Notes: generated by a model not told the origin, from the sequence alone. A stretch of 57,447 nt of DNA from Pseudochrobactrum sp. sp1633 (GCF_030376605.1 NZ_JARRAE010000016.1:1-57447), one strand, 5' to 3'; positions 27,200-35,460 are shown, counted from the stretch's first letter. Program-made: numbers and translations.

Positions 27200-27476
27200 T
27201 CCATTTGCTCCCGAATTGTTCTCGTAATGCCCGAACGCGATCAATATAGACAATGAATTCAGAATCATTGTGCTCGCGCCGAAGATGATAGTCTTCAGTC
27301 ACTCTTATGATCGTTTCAACGACATTTGGAAAGCAGCCACAGCACCGGCCACGCTTTTTCATGGCATGGTAAACCTTGGCGGGAACAATCAACTGCCAGC
27401 AATCTTCATCAAGCATCTCGATGATAGTATTTTCGATCTCTTTGGCAGTAATTACATTGCAATGGCAGACTAGCAT
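27165..27476 (-). CDS. bfd: Bacterioferritin-associated ferredoxin
   Basis: A 103-residue (2Fe-2S) BFD-domain protein that reduces the bacterioferritin core to release iron. The four Cys ligands are in [10 protein letters not shown] (Cys 4, Cys 6) and [12 protein letters not shown] (about 45 and 48). E. coli Bfd is only 64 residues; the C-terminal ~40 residues ([11 protein letters not shown] onward) extend beyond the core, and the last 35 bases overlap the start of bfr. The small frame upstream ends seven bases inside this gene. The order small ORF-bfd-bfr points to one iron-storage operon. Confidence 0.93.
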   Translation of the reverse strand: MLVCHCNVITAKEIENTIIEMLDEDCWQLIVPAKVYHAMKKRGRCCGCFPNVVETIIRVTEDYHLRREHNDSEFIVYIDRVRALREQFGSKWNEGRQKGHRAA

Positions 27477-27634
27477 GCTGCACCTTGCATAGCAGAAAGG
27501 ATTTCTGCGTCAGAATAAACGGAAAATGGTTTTGAAATATATTGATTGCCGGAGAAAATCATGAGCTGATTTTCTGTCTCAGGCATAAAATAGAAAGCAA
27601 CAGACGTCGCCATTATGGATTTATTCTGATTCAT
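27470..27634 (-). CDS. Small unrecognised protein upstream of and overlapping bfd
   Basis: A 54-residue frame beginning MNQNKSIMATSVAFYFMPE and ending SAMQGAAC. A near-perfect ribosome binding site (GGAGG) precedes paired ATGs (27637 and 27634). Its TAG stop lies inside the first codons of bfd (overlap of seven bases, GCATGCTAG), the pattern of translational coupling. It is the first frame after the Irr-like boxes. No family is recognised; the middle (QLMIFSGNQYISKPFSVY) is strand-like with two Tyr and several aromatics. It may encode a small iron-responsive protein or a coupling leader peptide. Confidence 0.55.
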   Translation of the reverse strand: MNQNKSIMATSVAFYFMPETENQLMIFSGNQYISKPFSVYSDAEILSAMQGAAC

Positions 27635-27735
27635 CATTCCTCCAAATGGATGGGTCAAGGCCAAACATTTAAAGTTGCATTGTAACTGGTTGATTTTCTA
27701 ATGCTTCATGGCTTGCGGCTTGTCAAATAATGCAG

Positions 27736-27752
27736 TTTAAAACAATTCTAAA
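27736..27752. promoter_or_regulatory. Irr-type iron control box 1
   Basis: TTTAAAACAATTCTAAA is a 17-base imperfect dyad resembling the rhizobial iron-control element bound by Irr (TTTAGAA-type half sites facing TTCTAAA). It is upstream of the small ORF-bfd-bfr operon, genes that Irr is known to repress under iron limitation in rhizobia and Brucella. Confidence 0.65.
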
Positions 27753-27761
27753 AATCAATGA

Positions 27762-27778
27762 TTTAGAACAATTTTAAA
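27762..27778. promoter_or_regulatory. Irr-type iron control box 2
   Basis: TTTAGAACAATTTTAAA lies 26 bases from box 1. Its reverse complement differs from box 1 at only three central positions, so the two boxes form a facing pair. Confidence 0.65.
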
Positions 27779-27917
27779 GTTGAGTTAAAGTACCATATTA
27801 ATTGAGCTATTCGTTTCAGCCATCAGCGAAAAGGTGGGTTTTGGGGGTGTTTATTACACCTGCGGCGCGTTGTCACACCATGCTGTGACGCGGGATTTCA
27901 ACAGGTTCTTATAAAAA

Positions 27918-27949
27918 AACAGCACGCCGGTGAGGGCGTGCTGTTCTTA
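27918..27949 (-). terminator. Terminator of the heme-receptor gene
   Basis: On the minus strand AACAGCACGCC-CTCAC-CGGCGTGCTGTT (approximately) is followed by a run of T residues, about 20 bases after the receptor stop. Confidence 0.85.
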
Positions 27950-27968
27950 AATCAGGATACAAAACTGG

Positions 27969-30080
27969 TCAGAACTGAAACTGTGTTGCAACCACAAAAG
28001 TACGTCCCTGACCGGAGCCGGAAGTGCTGAGAGCCGGTGTATAAGTTTTATCAAACAGGTTGGTTACTTTGAGCGACAGGTCAACATTTTCATTGAATTT
28101 ATATGTCGCGAAAATGTCTACCAGATCGTAAGAGTCCGATTTTGTCGGTGGTAACAGATTGCCCCGTGCGTCTGCTGCTGCAACCAGACCGCTGGAAACA
28201 TAAGAATATTTCACACCTGCAGAGAGCTTCTTCTCGAAGAAGTATCCACCAAAGGTAGCTGCAAAAACATCATCCGGCAGATACTGGCTTGCACCAAGAC
28301 CCGGTGTCTGTGATGGCAGATCAGACTTGTTATGGGTGTAGGAAAGGCTGCCGAACACATAATCGGAATTATAATGCGTTTCAAGTTCAAAGCCTTTGAC
28401 GCGGGATGTGCCCGGCAGGTTTACAAACTGCAGCTTGTTGAAAGTTGTATTGCGCTGTGCTGCGATGTAATTTTTGACATCCATATCAAAGTAATTGGCT
28501 TTGAAACGGACAGAGTCACCAGCTGTAATCAAATCATCATGCTTGAGGTTCAGACCGATATCCCATCCGCGCTGTTCTTCAGGCACGAGATATGGATTAG
28601 GCACGTAGCTAGAGCTTGATGAGCCGGGATGCGTTCCGCCGATCATTGTTTCCTGCAAGGTCGGCGCGCGCATCGACTGCGAATAGGTCACATAAGGCTG
28701 GAACCAGTCGGTCACATTGTAAGCGAGTGTAACTTTAGGGTTCCACAAACCTTTCGACTGATTGGCAGAGTAAACGCCGTTATCTTCAAATCCCGGAATG
28801 CCGCTATCGGCAGTACCGTCAAGTTTGTAAAAATCATAACGCAGACCGGTCAGAACCTGAAGGCGGTCATAATTCCATTCAACCTGAGTAAAGGCTGCAC
28901 CGCGATTTGTGCTTGAATCAACCGGGTTAACACCAACTTTCACGCCGCCGGTATTATCGTGGTTATATTCAACGCCGTATTTCCAGTCGATGTACAAATC
29001 ATTGACTGTAAAGCGGGAGGTATTGGAAACCGAGAAGCCGATGGATTCGTTTTTGATTTCACGACCGAGGCTCGACAGAGTAGGGCTGTTGCCGCCCACA
29101 TAGGTCAGTTTTGTGCTGTTGTAATAACCGTTGATGGCAACATCAATCAGGTCATTATCTGCCGGATTGTAAACGTAATTCGCTGTAAATGTGCGGTTCT
29201 GTAGCAACAAATCATAGTCAATTGTCGGCGGTACAGGAGCAAAATTCGTCTGCGTTGTACCGTATTTATTGTTGTAGATCACGCCGCCCAATGTCAGCTT
29301 GTGATCTTCTGCAAATCCGAATTCTGTTTTGAACAGACCTGAGGTCATCTCCTGACCGGTCTTGTTCTGGGTGATGCCGTCACCGTTTTTATAATCATTG
29401 GAGTCGCGGCGACTGAGAGCGGCAACAATACCCACTTCATTCACGCGCATTGTACCGGCAAGCATCTCAGAGAAGCCAACGCCGTTGCTGCCCCATGAAG
29501 CGCGGCCGAGAACGCCTTTGTCTTTGCCATCCATCAGCACATCGTCAACGCCGAGTGTTTTGAAATTCACGCTACCGGCAAGGCCACTACCGCCTTCAGT
29601 GGTAACGGCGCCGCGGGTAATATCAACGGAAGAGAGCAGGTTCGGGTCGACATAGCTGTAACCCTGCGCATCATGTGCTGTTGTACGGAACGTCTGCGGC
29701 GCTCCGTCAATCATCATATTGACACGGCCGGAGCCTTCAAAACCACGGATATTCACAGCAACACCCGGATTTGAGCCGTTAATACGGGTGAATACGCCCG
29801 GCGTTTCACGCAGAACCGTATCCAGCTTTTCACGGCCGTTCAGTTTGATCTCTGTTTTGGAAATCGTGCTGACCGGCGCAGGGCGCGATGTAATATCCTG
29901 CGGATTAACCGACTGGACATTGATCGTGTTGAGCTGCACATCGCCGCTTGCGTTTTCTGCTGCGGGTTTAGTTGTATTTGTTTGCTGGGCTTGTGCCGTG
30001 CCTGCCATAATTACAAGGCTGAGAGCCGTGCTGCCGAGACCGATTTTCAGAAACTTGGATAGGTTGGAAGGCTGCTGCAT
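27969..30080 (-). CDS. TonB-dependent heme/hemoglobin receptor
   Basis: A 703-residue outer-membrane receptor (counting from ATG 30080, which follows GGAG; a further ATG lies at 30095). A signal peptide is followed by a plug domain with a TonB-box-like start and the plug motif LDTVLRETPGVFTR, RINGSNPGVAVNIRGFEGSG; the C-terminal barrel ends VVATQFQF with terminal Phe. The heme-receptor hallmarks are present: a FRAP-like box (SQSMRAPTLQETM), a His a few residues on (GGTHPGSS) and the NPNL-like NPYLVPEEQRGWDIG. It corresponds to BhuR/HmuR/ShmR of Brucella and rhizobia. It is divergent from hmuS and shares an iron-regulated region. Confidence 0.92.
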   Translation of the reverse strand: MQQPSNLSKFLKIGLGSTALSLVIMAGTAQAQQTNTTKPAAENASGDVQLNTINVQSVNPQDITSRPAPVSTISKTEIKLNGREKLDTVLRETPGVFTRINGSNPGVAVNIRGFEGSGRVNMMIDGAPQTFRTTAHDAQGYSYVDPNLLSSVDITRGAVTTEGGSGLAGSVNFKTLGVDDVLMDGKDKGVLGRASWGSNGVGFSEMLAGTMRVNEVGIVAALSRRDSNDYKNGDGITQNKTGQEMTSGLFKTEFGFAEDHKLTLGGVIYNNKYGTTQTNFAPVPPTIDYDLLLQNRTFTANYVYNPADNDLIDVAINGYYNSTKLTYVGGNSPTLSSLGREIKNESIGFSVSNTSRFTVNDLYIDWKYGVEYNHDNTGGVKVGVNPVDSSTNRGAAFTQVEWNYDRLQVLTGLRYDFYKLDGTADSGIPGFEDNGVYSANQSKGLWNPKVTLAYNVTDWFQPYVTYSQSMRAPTLQETMIGGTHPGSSSSSYVPNPYLVPEEQRGWDIGLNLKHDDLITAGDSVRFKANYFDMDVKNYIAAQRNTTFNKLQFVNLPGTSRVKGFELETHYNSDYVFGSLSYTHNKSDLPSQTPGLGASQYLPDDVFAATFGGYFFEKKLSAGVKYSYVSSGLVAAADARGNLLPPTKSDSYDLVDIFATYKFNENVDLSLKVTNLFDKTYTPALSTSGSGQGRTFVVATQFQF

Positions 30081-30152
30081 CTGTGATCTCCGCATGTCGC
30101 CGCAATCTGCAAGGCAACCGGTCTTAAAAATTAAAATTCATAATCCGAATCT

Positions 30153-30341
30153 CTAAGTGCTGTTTGCCTGCCAAAATGACGGCTGCAGAAAATCCGCATC
30201 ATTTTGATGATGATCTGCCGCAGGCACATAGTCCGGTTGTTTCAAGTTCAATTTCATTTGTGCGGATGTCAGATATTCTCCGTTTTTCCACACAACAGCG
30301 TGGACATTCACGAGATTTTTAATATGACTCGTTCCATCCAC
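30153..30341 (-). CDS. Doubtful small ORF in the heme-receptor leader
   Basis: A 62-codon frame (MDGTSHIKNLVNVHAVVWKN...) in the receptor leader, ending 72 bases before its start. It begins 22 bases inside from the RirA-like operator. The ribosome binding site is weak and the N-terminal part may overlap the promoter. It is not HemP: the Arg-rich HemP core is absent. I list it because leader frames are common before iron-uptake genes, but it may be a chance frame. Confidence 0.28.
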   Translation of the reverse strand: MDGTSHIKNLVNVHAVVWKNGEYLTSAQMKLNLKQPDYVPAADHHQNDADFLQPSFWQANST

Positions 30342-30362
30342 TATTGCTTCAATAAATTAATA

Positions 30363-30377
30363 TGATATTTTGTGTCA
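30363..30377. promoter_or_regulatory. RirA-type iron-responsive operator
   Basis: TGATATTTTGTGTCA fits the TGA-N9-TCA iron-responsive operator of RirA. It lies between the divergent heme receptor and hmuS, in a good position to repress both when iron is abundant. rirA itself is 4.5 kb downstream. Confidence 0.6.
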
Positions 30378-30534
30378 AGAAATCTTCCTGAAAATAAACA
30401 GGATGGTGGCTTTGATGCAACGGTTGCCCACAGGTACCGTTTAACTGGTTTGATGGCCTTGGGGGCGTATCAGATCTGATGCTGGCACTAATCAAGACCG
30501 CTTCAACCGATGCGGTCGCTACAGGCGTATAATA

Positions 30535-31602
30535 ATGACTGCAACTCATTCTCAGTCCTTGGCTCCGCAAGAAATCCTGCGCTTGCGCAGTGAAAACCCG
30601 AAATCCCGCGAAAGGGACTTTGCTCAGGCCAACGGCATCACGGAAGCGGATTATGTTGCCGCACATGTAGGCACATCAGCCATTCGCCTGAATGTTGATA
30701 TTGCAGCAATTCTCAATGGTGCAACCACGCTCGGCGAAGTCATGGCACTGACTCGCAATGAAAGCGTTGTGCATGAAAAAATCGGCCCTTACGAAAAAGT
30801 ATCCGTAGGCCCTCATGCCTCACTGGTACTGGGTAAGCAGATTGATCTGCGCATTTTCCCTAAAGCCTGGGTCTATGGTTTTGCGGTCGAGAAAACCGAC
30901 AGCGAAGGCAACATCCGCCGCTCACTGCAGTTCTTCAACAAGGCTGGTGATGCGGTTCACAAAATTCATCTGCGCGATGCTTCCGATCTGGCAGCCTATG
31001 AAGTTCTCGTAGCGCAGCTGCGCTCTGAGGATCAGAGCCAGACGGTTGAGATCAAACCGGCTGCTGCCAAAGGCGAGCCGAAAGATATCGCGACTGTCGA
31101 TGTTGATGGTTTCCGTGAGCGCTGGACAAACATGACGGATGTTCATCAGTTCATTATGATCCTGCGTGATTTTGCGGTTAGCCGTAAGCAGGCTGTTGAA
31201 CTTGCAGGCGAAGAGTTCGCATGGGAGCTGGAAGCCGGTACGGTTGAAAGCATGATGAATACGGTTTCTGAAACCGGTCAGCCGATCATGGTTTTTGTCG
31301 GCAATAACGGCTGCATTCAGATCCATACCGGTCCGGTTAAAGAGATCAAAATGATGGGTCCTTGGCTCAATGTTATGGATCCGACTTTCCACATGCATTT
31401 CCGCACCGACCATGTTCACGCCGTTTGGGCTGTTCGCAAGCCAACCAAAGACGGTCATGTAACATCGCTTGAAGCCTATGACGAGCAGGGCGAAATGATC
31501 GCACAGTTCTTCGGTGAGCGTCATGAAGGTGAAGCAGAACGCACCGATTGGCGCGAGCTGGTTGAAGCATTGCCGCGTCTGGCGCAATCTGCTGCAGCCT
31601 AA
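30535..31602 (+). CDS. hmuS: Hemin-degrading factor (HmuS/ChuS family)
   Basis: A 355-residue cytoplasmic heme-binding/heme-degrading protein with two structural repeats, each with a helix-strand pattern (residues about 10-170 and 190-350). Repeat 1 has VSVGPHASLVLGKQIDLRIFPKAWVYGFAVE; repeat 2 has VFVGNNGCIQIHTGPVKEIKMMGPWLNVMDPTFHMHFR, the typical family signature with the conserved His. It accepts heme delivered by the transporter and releases or transfers iron. The 157-base leader holds the RirA-type operator and a small hairpin (30496-30517). First gene of hmuSTUV. Confidence 0.94.
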   Translation: MTATHSQSLAPQEILRLRSENPKSRERDFAQANGITEADYVAAHVGTSAIRLNVDIAAILNGATTLGEVMALTRNESVVHEKIGPYEKVSVGPHASLVLGKQIDLRIFPKAWVYGFAVEKTDSEGNIRRSLQFFNKAGDAVHKIHLRDASDLAAYEVLVAQLRSEDQSQTVEIKPAAAKGEPKDIATVDVDGFRERWTNMTDVHQFIMILRDFAVSRKQAVELAGEEFAWELEAGTVESMMNTVSETGQPIMVFVGNNGCIQIHTGPVKEIKMMGPWLNVMDPTFHMHFRTDHVHAVWAVRKPTKDGHVTSLEAYDEQGEMIAQFFGERHEGEAERTDWRELVEALPRLAQSAAA

Positions 31603-31616
31603 GTCATACTTATGAG

Positions 31617-31646
31617 AGGCCAGAGCGGCTTATGCCGCTCTGGCCT
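31617..31646 (+). terminator. Intercistronic hairpin after hmuS
   Basis: AGGCCAGAGCGGC-TTAT-GCCGCTCTGGCCT, thirteen pairs with a four-base loop, then GATTTTCTG with only a weak T-run. It may attenuate or stabilise rather than fully terminate, since hmuT follows on the same strand. Confidence 0.7.
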
Positions 31647-31745
31647 GATTTTCTGAGAAATATCCGCCTGTTTCAGGCGTTTTGAATGGTGTGAAATACG
31701 GTCATCGGCAATTTCAGATGGCTGAAAAAAGCCTCAGGTTGACCA

Positions 31746-32690
31746 ATGTTTTTTGCTAACAACAACAATCTTACATCACGAATTAAGTCATACCGGTTTG
31801 CAACTATTATTGCCGGTTGCCTGTTGTCGTCTGCAGCAGGTCTGGTGCCTGTTGCCGGTTTGACGACATCTGCGCAGGCAGAGGAAGTGAAAACCTTCAC
31901 CGATTCCTCACGGCTGGTAACGGTTGGCGGTGCGCTGACTGAAATCGTCTATGCGCTGGGGCTTGAAGACAAGCTCATTGCCCGTGACCGTACCAGCTCT
32001 TATCCGGAATCCGTGCAAAAATTGCCTGATATCGGTTATATGCGTCAGCTCTCATCCGAAGGTGTTTTATCGGTTGCGCCGACTGCCATGCTGGTTGTTG
32101 AGGGCAGTGGCCCGCAAGAAACGATGGATGTGCTGAAGCGTGCTTCGGTACCGATGATTATCGTACCGGAGGTTTATACCGCGCAGGGCATTCTTGATAA
32201 GATTACGGCTGTCGGGCAGGCGCTTGGTGCTCAGGATAAAGCTGCAACGCTGGCCGCGAAAGTCAGTGCTGATTTGAAATCCGTTGAAGCTGCCACAGCT
32301 GGTATCACCCAGAAAAAACGTGTCTTGTTTATTCTGTCCCGTCAGGGCGGAAGACTTCTGGCATCAGGCCAGAACACTGCCGCTGACAGCATGATCAAAA
32401 TGGCCGGTGGCGTGAATGCGATTGATGCATTTCAGGGCTATAAACAGTTGACCGATGAGGCGCTGGATCAGGCAGCCCCTGATCTGATCCTGATGATGAA
32501 TACCGGCGCAGACAAGGCAACTGAAGATCATTCAGAGCTTCTCAGCAATCCGGCTCTTGCCGCCACTCCGGCAGGGCAAAATAAAGCAATCGTGACAATG
32601 GACGGGCTTTATCTTCTGGGATTTGGTCCCCGCGCAGCGGAAGCGGCACGCGATCTTTCTCAGAGCCTTTATTCCAAGGCTGTTCAATAA
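31746..32690 (+). CDS. hmuT: Hemin ABC transporter substrate-binding protein
   Basis: A 314-residue periplasmic heme-binding protein of the FecB/BtuF fold. A signal peptide ends near SAQAEEVK (about residue 45-47). Motifs: RLVTVGGALTEIVYALGLEDKLIARDRTSSYPE, LPDIGYMRQLSSEGVLSVAPTAML, then EALDQAAPDLILMM. The conserved Tyr-containing loop IGYMRQ is where heme ligation occurs in PhuT/ShuT relatives. It receives heme from the outer-membrane receptor and hands it to HmuUV. Separated from hmuU by a hairpin at 32712-32740. Confidence 0.94.
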   Translation: MFFANNNNLTSRIKSYRFATIIAGCLLSSAAGLVPVAGLTTSAQAEEVKTFTDSSRLVTVGGALTEIVYALGLEDKLIARDRTSSYPESVQKLPDIGYMRQLSSEGVLSVAPTAMLVVEGSGPQETMDVLKRASVPMIIVPEVYTAQGILDKITAVGQALGAQDKAATLAAKVSADLKSVEAATAGITQKKRVLFILSRQGGRLLASGQNTAADSMIKMAGGVNAIDAFQGYKQLTDEALDQAAPDLILMMNTGADKATEDHSELLSNPALAATPAGQNKAIVTMDGLYLLGFGPRAAEAARDLSQSLYSKAVQ

Positions 32691-32711
32691 TTCTATTGTG
32701 CCTGATCTGAT

Positions 32712-32740
32712 AAATCACCGGAATGCGCTTCCGGTGATTT
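32712..32740 (+). terminator. Intercistronic hairpin between hmuT and hmuU
   Basis: AAATCACCGGAA-TGCGC-TTCCGGTGATTT, a perfect 12-pair stem. No long T-run follows, so it is more likely an RNA-processing or stabilising stem than a full terminator. Confidence 0.6.
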
Positions 32741-32753
32741 ATTATGAAATCTT

Positions 32754-33986
32754 ATGATTGCCGGAGCCGCATCGCCTTACAGATGCGCTTATGCAAGGCT
32801 GAAACAGAAAGCCAAAGCTTTGACTGATACTGTTGGCGATATGCCTGTCTCCCACTTTGCCAGACGCAATGCCGTTGCGGTGAGTGCAGATAAACTGGAG
32901 CCGGTTCAGAATAAGAGCGGTTCTGCGGCATTGCAGGGTGACCGCTCTAAACAAGCGCGCCTGCTGATTGCGCTGCTGGCCGTGTTGCTGGTTGTTGTTG
33001 CGCTCTTCAGTCTCACAGCCGGTGCATCGCAGGCATCAAGCTGGGCGGTGCTGAAGTCGCTGTTCGCTTCACAAGTTGATCCTAATGATGTCGCCGCGCG
33101 ACGGGATCATATTATCATTATGGATATCCGTCTGCCGCGGATTGTTCTGGGCATCCTGATCGGCGCCTCTCTGGCAGTTTCCGGTGCTGTGATGCAAGGC
33201 TTGTTTCGCAATCCTCTGGCCGATCCGGGACTTGTCGGTGTTTCTTCCGGTGCGAGTCTCGGCGCGATCACAGTTATCGTGCTGGGCGGAACTTTTCTGG
33301 CACCGGTCATGAGTTTTCTCGGGCTTTACACATTGCCGCTCGCTGCGTTTTTCGGTGGCCTTGCCACAACGCTGATCCTGTATCGCGTTGCAACCCGCAG
33401 AGGACGGACGTCCATTGCCACAATGCTGCTTGCCGGTATTGCGCTTGGTGCTATGTCCGGTGCTTTCAGCGGCGTATTGGTCTATATTGCGGATGACCGG
33501 CAGCTTCGGGATCTGACTTTCTGGGGTATGGGTTCTCTGGCGGGCGCCACATGGGTAAAAATTCTGACCGCAGGTCCGATCATCGCGCTCACACTGATTG
33601 CTGCACCATTTCTCGCGCGCGGACTGAATGCGCTGGCGCTGGGAGAGGCGACAGCCAATCATCTGGGATTACCTATTCAGAAGATTAAAAACACGGCCAT
33701 TGTGCTTGTAGCAGCCGCCACCGGTGCTTCTGTTGCGGTAAGCGGCGGCATCGGCTTTGTTGGTATCGTAGTGCCGCATTTGCTGCGTCTTTCCATCGGC
33801 CCTGATCATCGTTATCTGCTGCCGGCTTCGGCACTGCTCGGAGCGAGTATGCTGCTGCTGGCTGATGCGGTGAGCCGGACTATTGTTGCCCCTGCGGAAA
33901 TCCCGATCGGCATTGTCACCGCATTTGTCGGTGCGCCGTTCTTCCTGTGGATTTTGCTGCGCCGCCGCGGCTTGCTGGACCTGTAA
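32754..33986 (+). CDS. hmuU: Hemin ABC transporter permease
   Basis: A 410-residue FecCD-family permease with ten predicted helices. The signature DIRLPRIVLGILIGASLAVSGAVMQGLFRNPLADPGLVGVSSGASLGA is at about residues 120-170 (only parts quoted in motif form: RLPRIV, GAVMQGLFRNPLADP), and the coupling region GGIGFVGIVVPHLLR is near residue 330. The first ~85 residues before the first helix are poorly conserved, and a later ATG at 32841 may be the true start. hmuV starts two bases after the stop. Confidence 0.93.
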   Translation: MIAGAASPYRCAYARLKQKAKALTDTVGDMPVSHFARRNAVAVSADKLEPVQNKSGSAALQGDRSKQARLLIALLAVLLVVVALFSLTAGASQASSWAVLKSLFASQVDPNDVAARRDHIIIMDIRLPRIVLGILIGASLAVSGAVMQGLFRNPLADPGLVGVSSGASLGAITVIVLGGTFLAPVMSFLGLYTLPLAAFFGGLATTLILYRVATRRGRTSIATMLLAGIALGAMSGAFSGVLVYIADDRQLRDLTFWGMGSLAGATWVKILTAGPIIALTLIAAPFLARGLNALALGEATANHLGLPIQKIKNTAIVLVAAATGASVAVSGGIGFVGIVVPHLLRLSIGPDHRYLLPASALLGASMLLLADAVSRTIVAPAEIPIGIVTAFVGAPFFLWILLRRRGLLDL

Positions 33987-33988
33987 TT

Positions 33989-34777
33989 ATGATTGAAACC
34001 AAAGATCTGGCCGTTCAGCTTAGCGGCAAAACTATTCTTAAGAATGTCAATATCCGTGCCAGGTCAGGCGAGGTGACAGCCATTGTCGGCCCCAATGGCT
34101 CCGGCAAAACAACGCTGATCCGCGCATTGTCAGGTGACCTGCCTTATACCGGCAAAGCCATACTCGATGGGGCGCTGTTTGAAAGCTATAAGCCGTGGCA
34201 AATGGCCGAACGTCGCGCAGTGCTGCCTCAGACGAGCGCTCTGTCGTTTCCATTTACAGTACGTGAAATCGTCAATCTCGGGCTTACCGGCGGGCGTTCC
34301 GGACTAACCGCTTCACAAGAGGCGTATTTGCCGGATCAGGCACTGGAGCTTGTTGATCTGAGCGGTTTTGGCGGGCGTTATTATCAGGAGCTGTCCGGCG
34401 GCGAGCAGCAACGGGCGCAATTGGCTCGCGTGCTTTGTCAGGTGTGGAAGCCTGTGCTTGATGATCAACCGCGTTTTCTGCTGCTGGATGAGCCGGTATC
34501 CAGTCTGGATATTCGCCATCAGATACTGGTTATGGATATTGCGAAAAATTTCGCGGCCAAGGGCGGCGGTGTGGTCACAATTCTGCATGATCTCAATCTC
34601 ACAGCATTATATGCGGATCATGTTGTTATGGTGCATGATGGCGGTATTGATGCCACTGGATCTGTGGCAGACACTTTGACCAATGAGCGTCTGCTGCGTG
34701 TTTATGAATGTCCGTTACAGGTTGGAGTTGCGCCACCTGCAGGACAACCGTTCATTCTGCCGCATTCTGTATTTTAA
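33989..34777 (+). CDS. hmuV: Hemin ABC transporter ATP-binding protein
   Basis: A 262-residue ABC ATPase. Walker A is VGPNGSGKTTLIRALSG (about residues 33-49), the signature is LSGGEQQRAQLARVL, Walker B is FLLLDEPVSSLD and the switch His is in VVTILHDLNL. I use ATG 33989, two bases after the hmuU stop; the longer frame to 33947 overlaps hmuU. It is the last gene of hmuSTUV and faces rirA, with a shared terminator between them. Confidence 0.95.
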   Translation: MIETKDLAVQLSGKTILKNVNIRARSGEVTAIVGPNGSGKTTLIRALSGDLPYTGKAILDGALFESYKPWQMAERRAVLPQTSALSFPFTVREIVNLGLTGGRSGLTASQEAYLPDQALELVDLSGFGGRYYQELSGGEQQRAQLARVLCQVWKPVLDDQPRFLLLDEPVSSLDIRHQILVMDIAKNFAAKGGGVVTILHDLNLTALYADHVVMVHDGGIDATGSVADTLTNERLLRVYECPLQVGVAPPAGQPFILPHSVF

Positions 34778-34815
34778 TCACGATACATAATCGGATTGAA
34801 AAGACTGACTAATAT

Positions 34816-34855
34816 AACAAACCCCTGAAACAAATTGTTTCAGGGCTTTGTTTTT
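34816..34855. terminator. Bidirectional terminator between hmuV and rirA
   Basis: CCCTGAAAC-AAATT-GTTTCAGGG with AT-rich flanks (AACAAAC and CTTTGTTTTT). Confidence 0.88.
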
Positions 34856-34869
34856 CTTATCAAAATCGC

Positions 34870-35334
34870 TTAATGGGCAGCCGCAACAGCGCGGGGCTGC
34901 AGCTCATCAATGCCAAGCAGCATGCGTACATTTGGACGCGCATCAATCAGATCCTGAATGCTGTATTTTCCAAGGACAGCAAAGAAGGCATTGAGCGCTT
35001 CACGCAAAGCAGAATTGAGGGCGCAGCTGTCGATCAGCGGGCACTCGCTGTCACTGTCGAAGCACTCTGCCATCGCAAAATTATCTTCAGTGACGCGAAC
35101 CACATCAAACAAAGAGATTTCAGCGGCAGGGCGGGCGAGCTTTACACCGCCGTTACGTCCGCGCACTGTCGTAACAATATTATTTTCAACAAGCGGCTGC
35201 AAAATCTTGAACAAAAACAGTTCAGAGACCGTATAGGCTCTTGCGATCTCAGCAATACGGCTGAGGTTGCCTTCGTTTGCTGCACAATACATCAGCATCC
35301 GAATAGCATAATTGGTCTGTCTGGTAAGACGCAT
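34870..35334 (-). CDS. rirA: Rhizobial iron regulator RirA (Rrf2 family)
   Basis: A 154-residue Rrf2-family winged-helix regulator that carries an Fe-S cluster and represses iron-uptake genes when iron is sufficient. The N-terminus MRLTRQTNYAIRMLMYCAAN and the wing GRNGGVKLARPAAEISLFDVV are diagnostic of RirA; the three cluster Cys are in AECFDSDSECPLIDSCAL (about residues 91, 99 and 105). It is next to the hmuSTUV operon it is expected to control. A 27-base palindrome upstream (35434-35460) may be its own operator. Confidence 0.96.
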   Translation of the reverse strand: MRLTRQTNYAIRMLMYCAANEGNLSRIAEIARAYTVSELFLFKILQPLVENNIVTTVRGRNGGVKLARPAAEISLFDVVRVTEDNFAMAECFDSDSECPLIDSCALNSALREALNAFFAVLGKYSIQDLIDARPNVRMLLGIDELQPRAVAAAH

Positions 35335-35433
35335 TTCAGGTCCTTTCCCGCAACGCTATTCTGCGCTGCTAAAAACATGAGCGCAGTTTAGAACTATTCT
35401 GAATAAATATGAAGTCCTGTTATGAAATTAAAG

Positions 35434-35460
35434 TCGCTAAAATTAATCATATTTTAGCGA
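35434..35460. promoter_or_regulatory. Perfect 27-base palindrome upstream of rirA
   Basis: TCGCTAAAAT and ATTTTAGCGA are perfect arms of ten bases around TAATCAT. It is about 100 bases upstream of the rirA start. It does not fit TGA-N9-TCA or the Irr consensus, so the binding protein is unknown. Confidence 0.5.

Noticed and set aside
30153-30341. HemP-type hemin uptake protein upstream of the heme receptor
   Set aside because: The small frame lacks the conserved Arg/Leu core of HemP, so I kept it only as a doubtful leader ORF.
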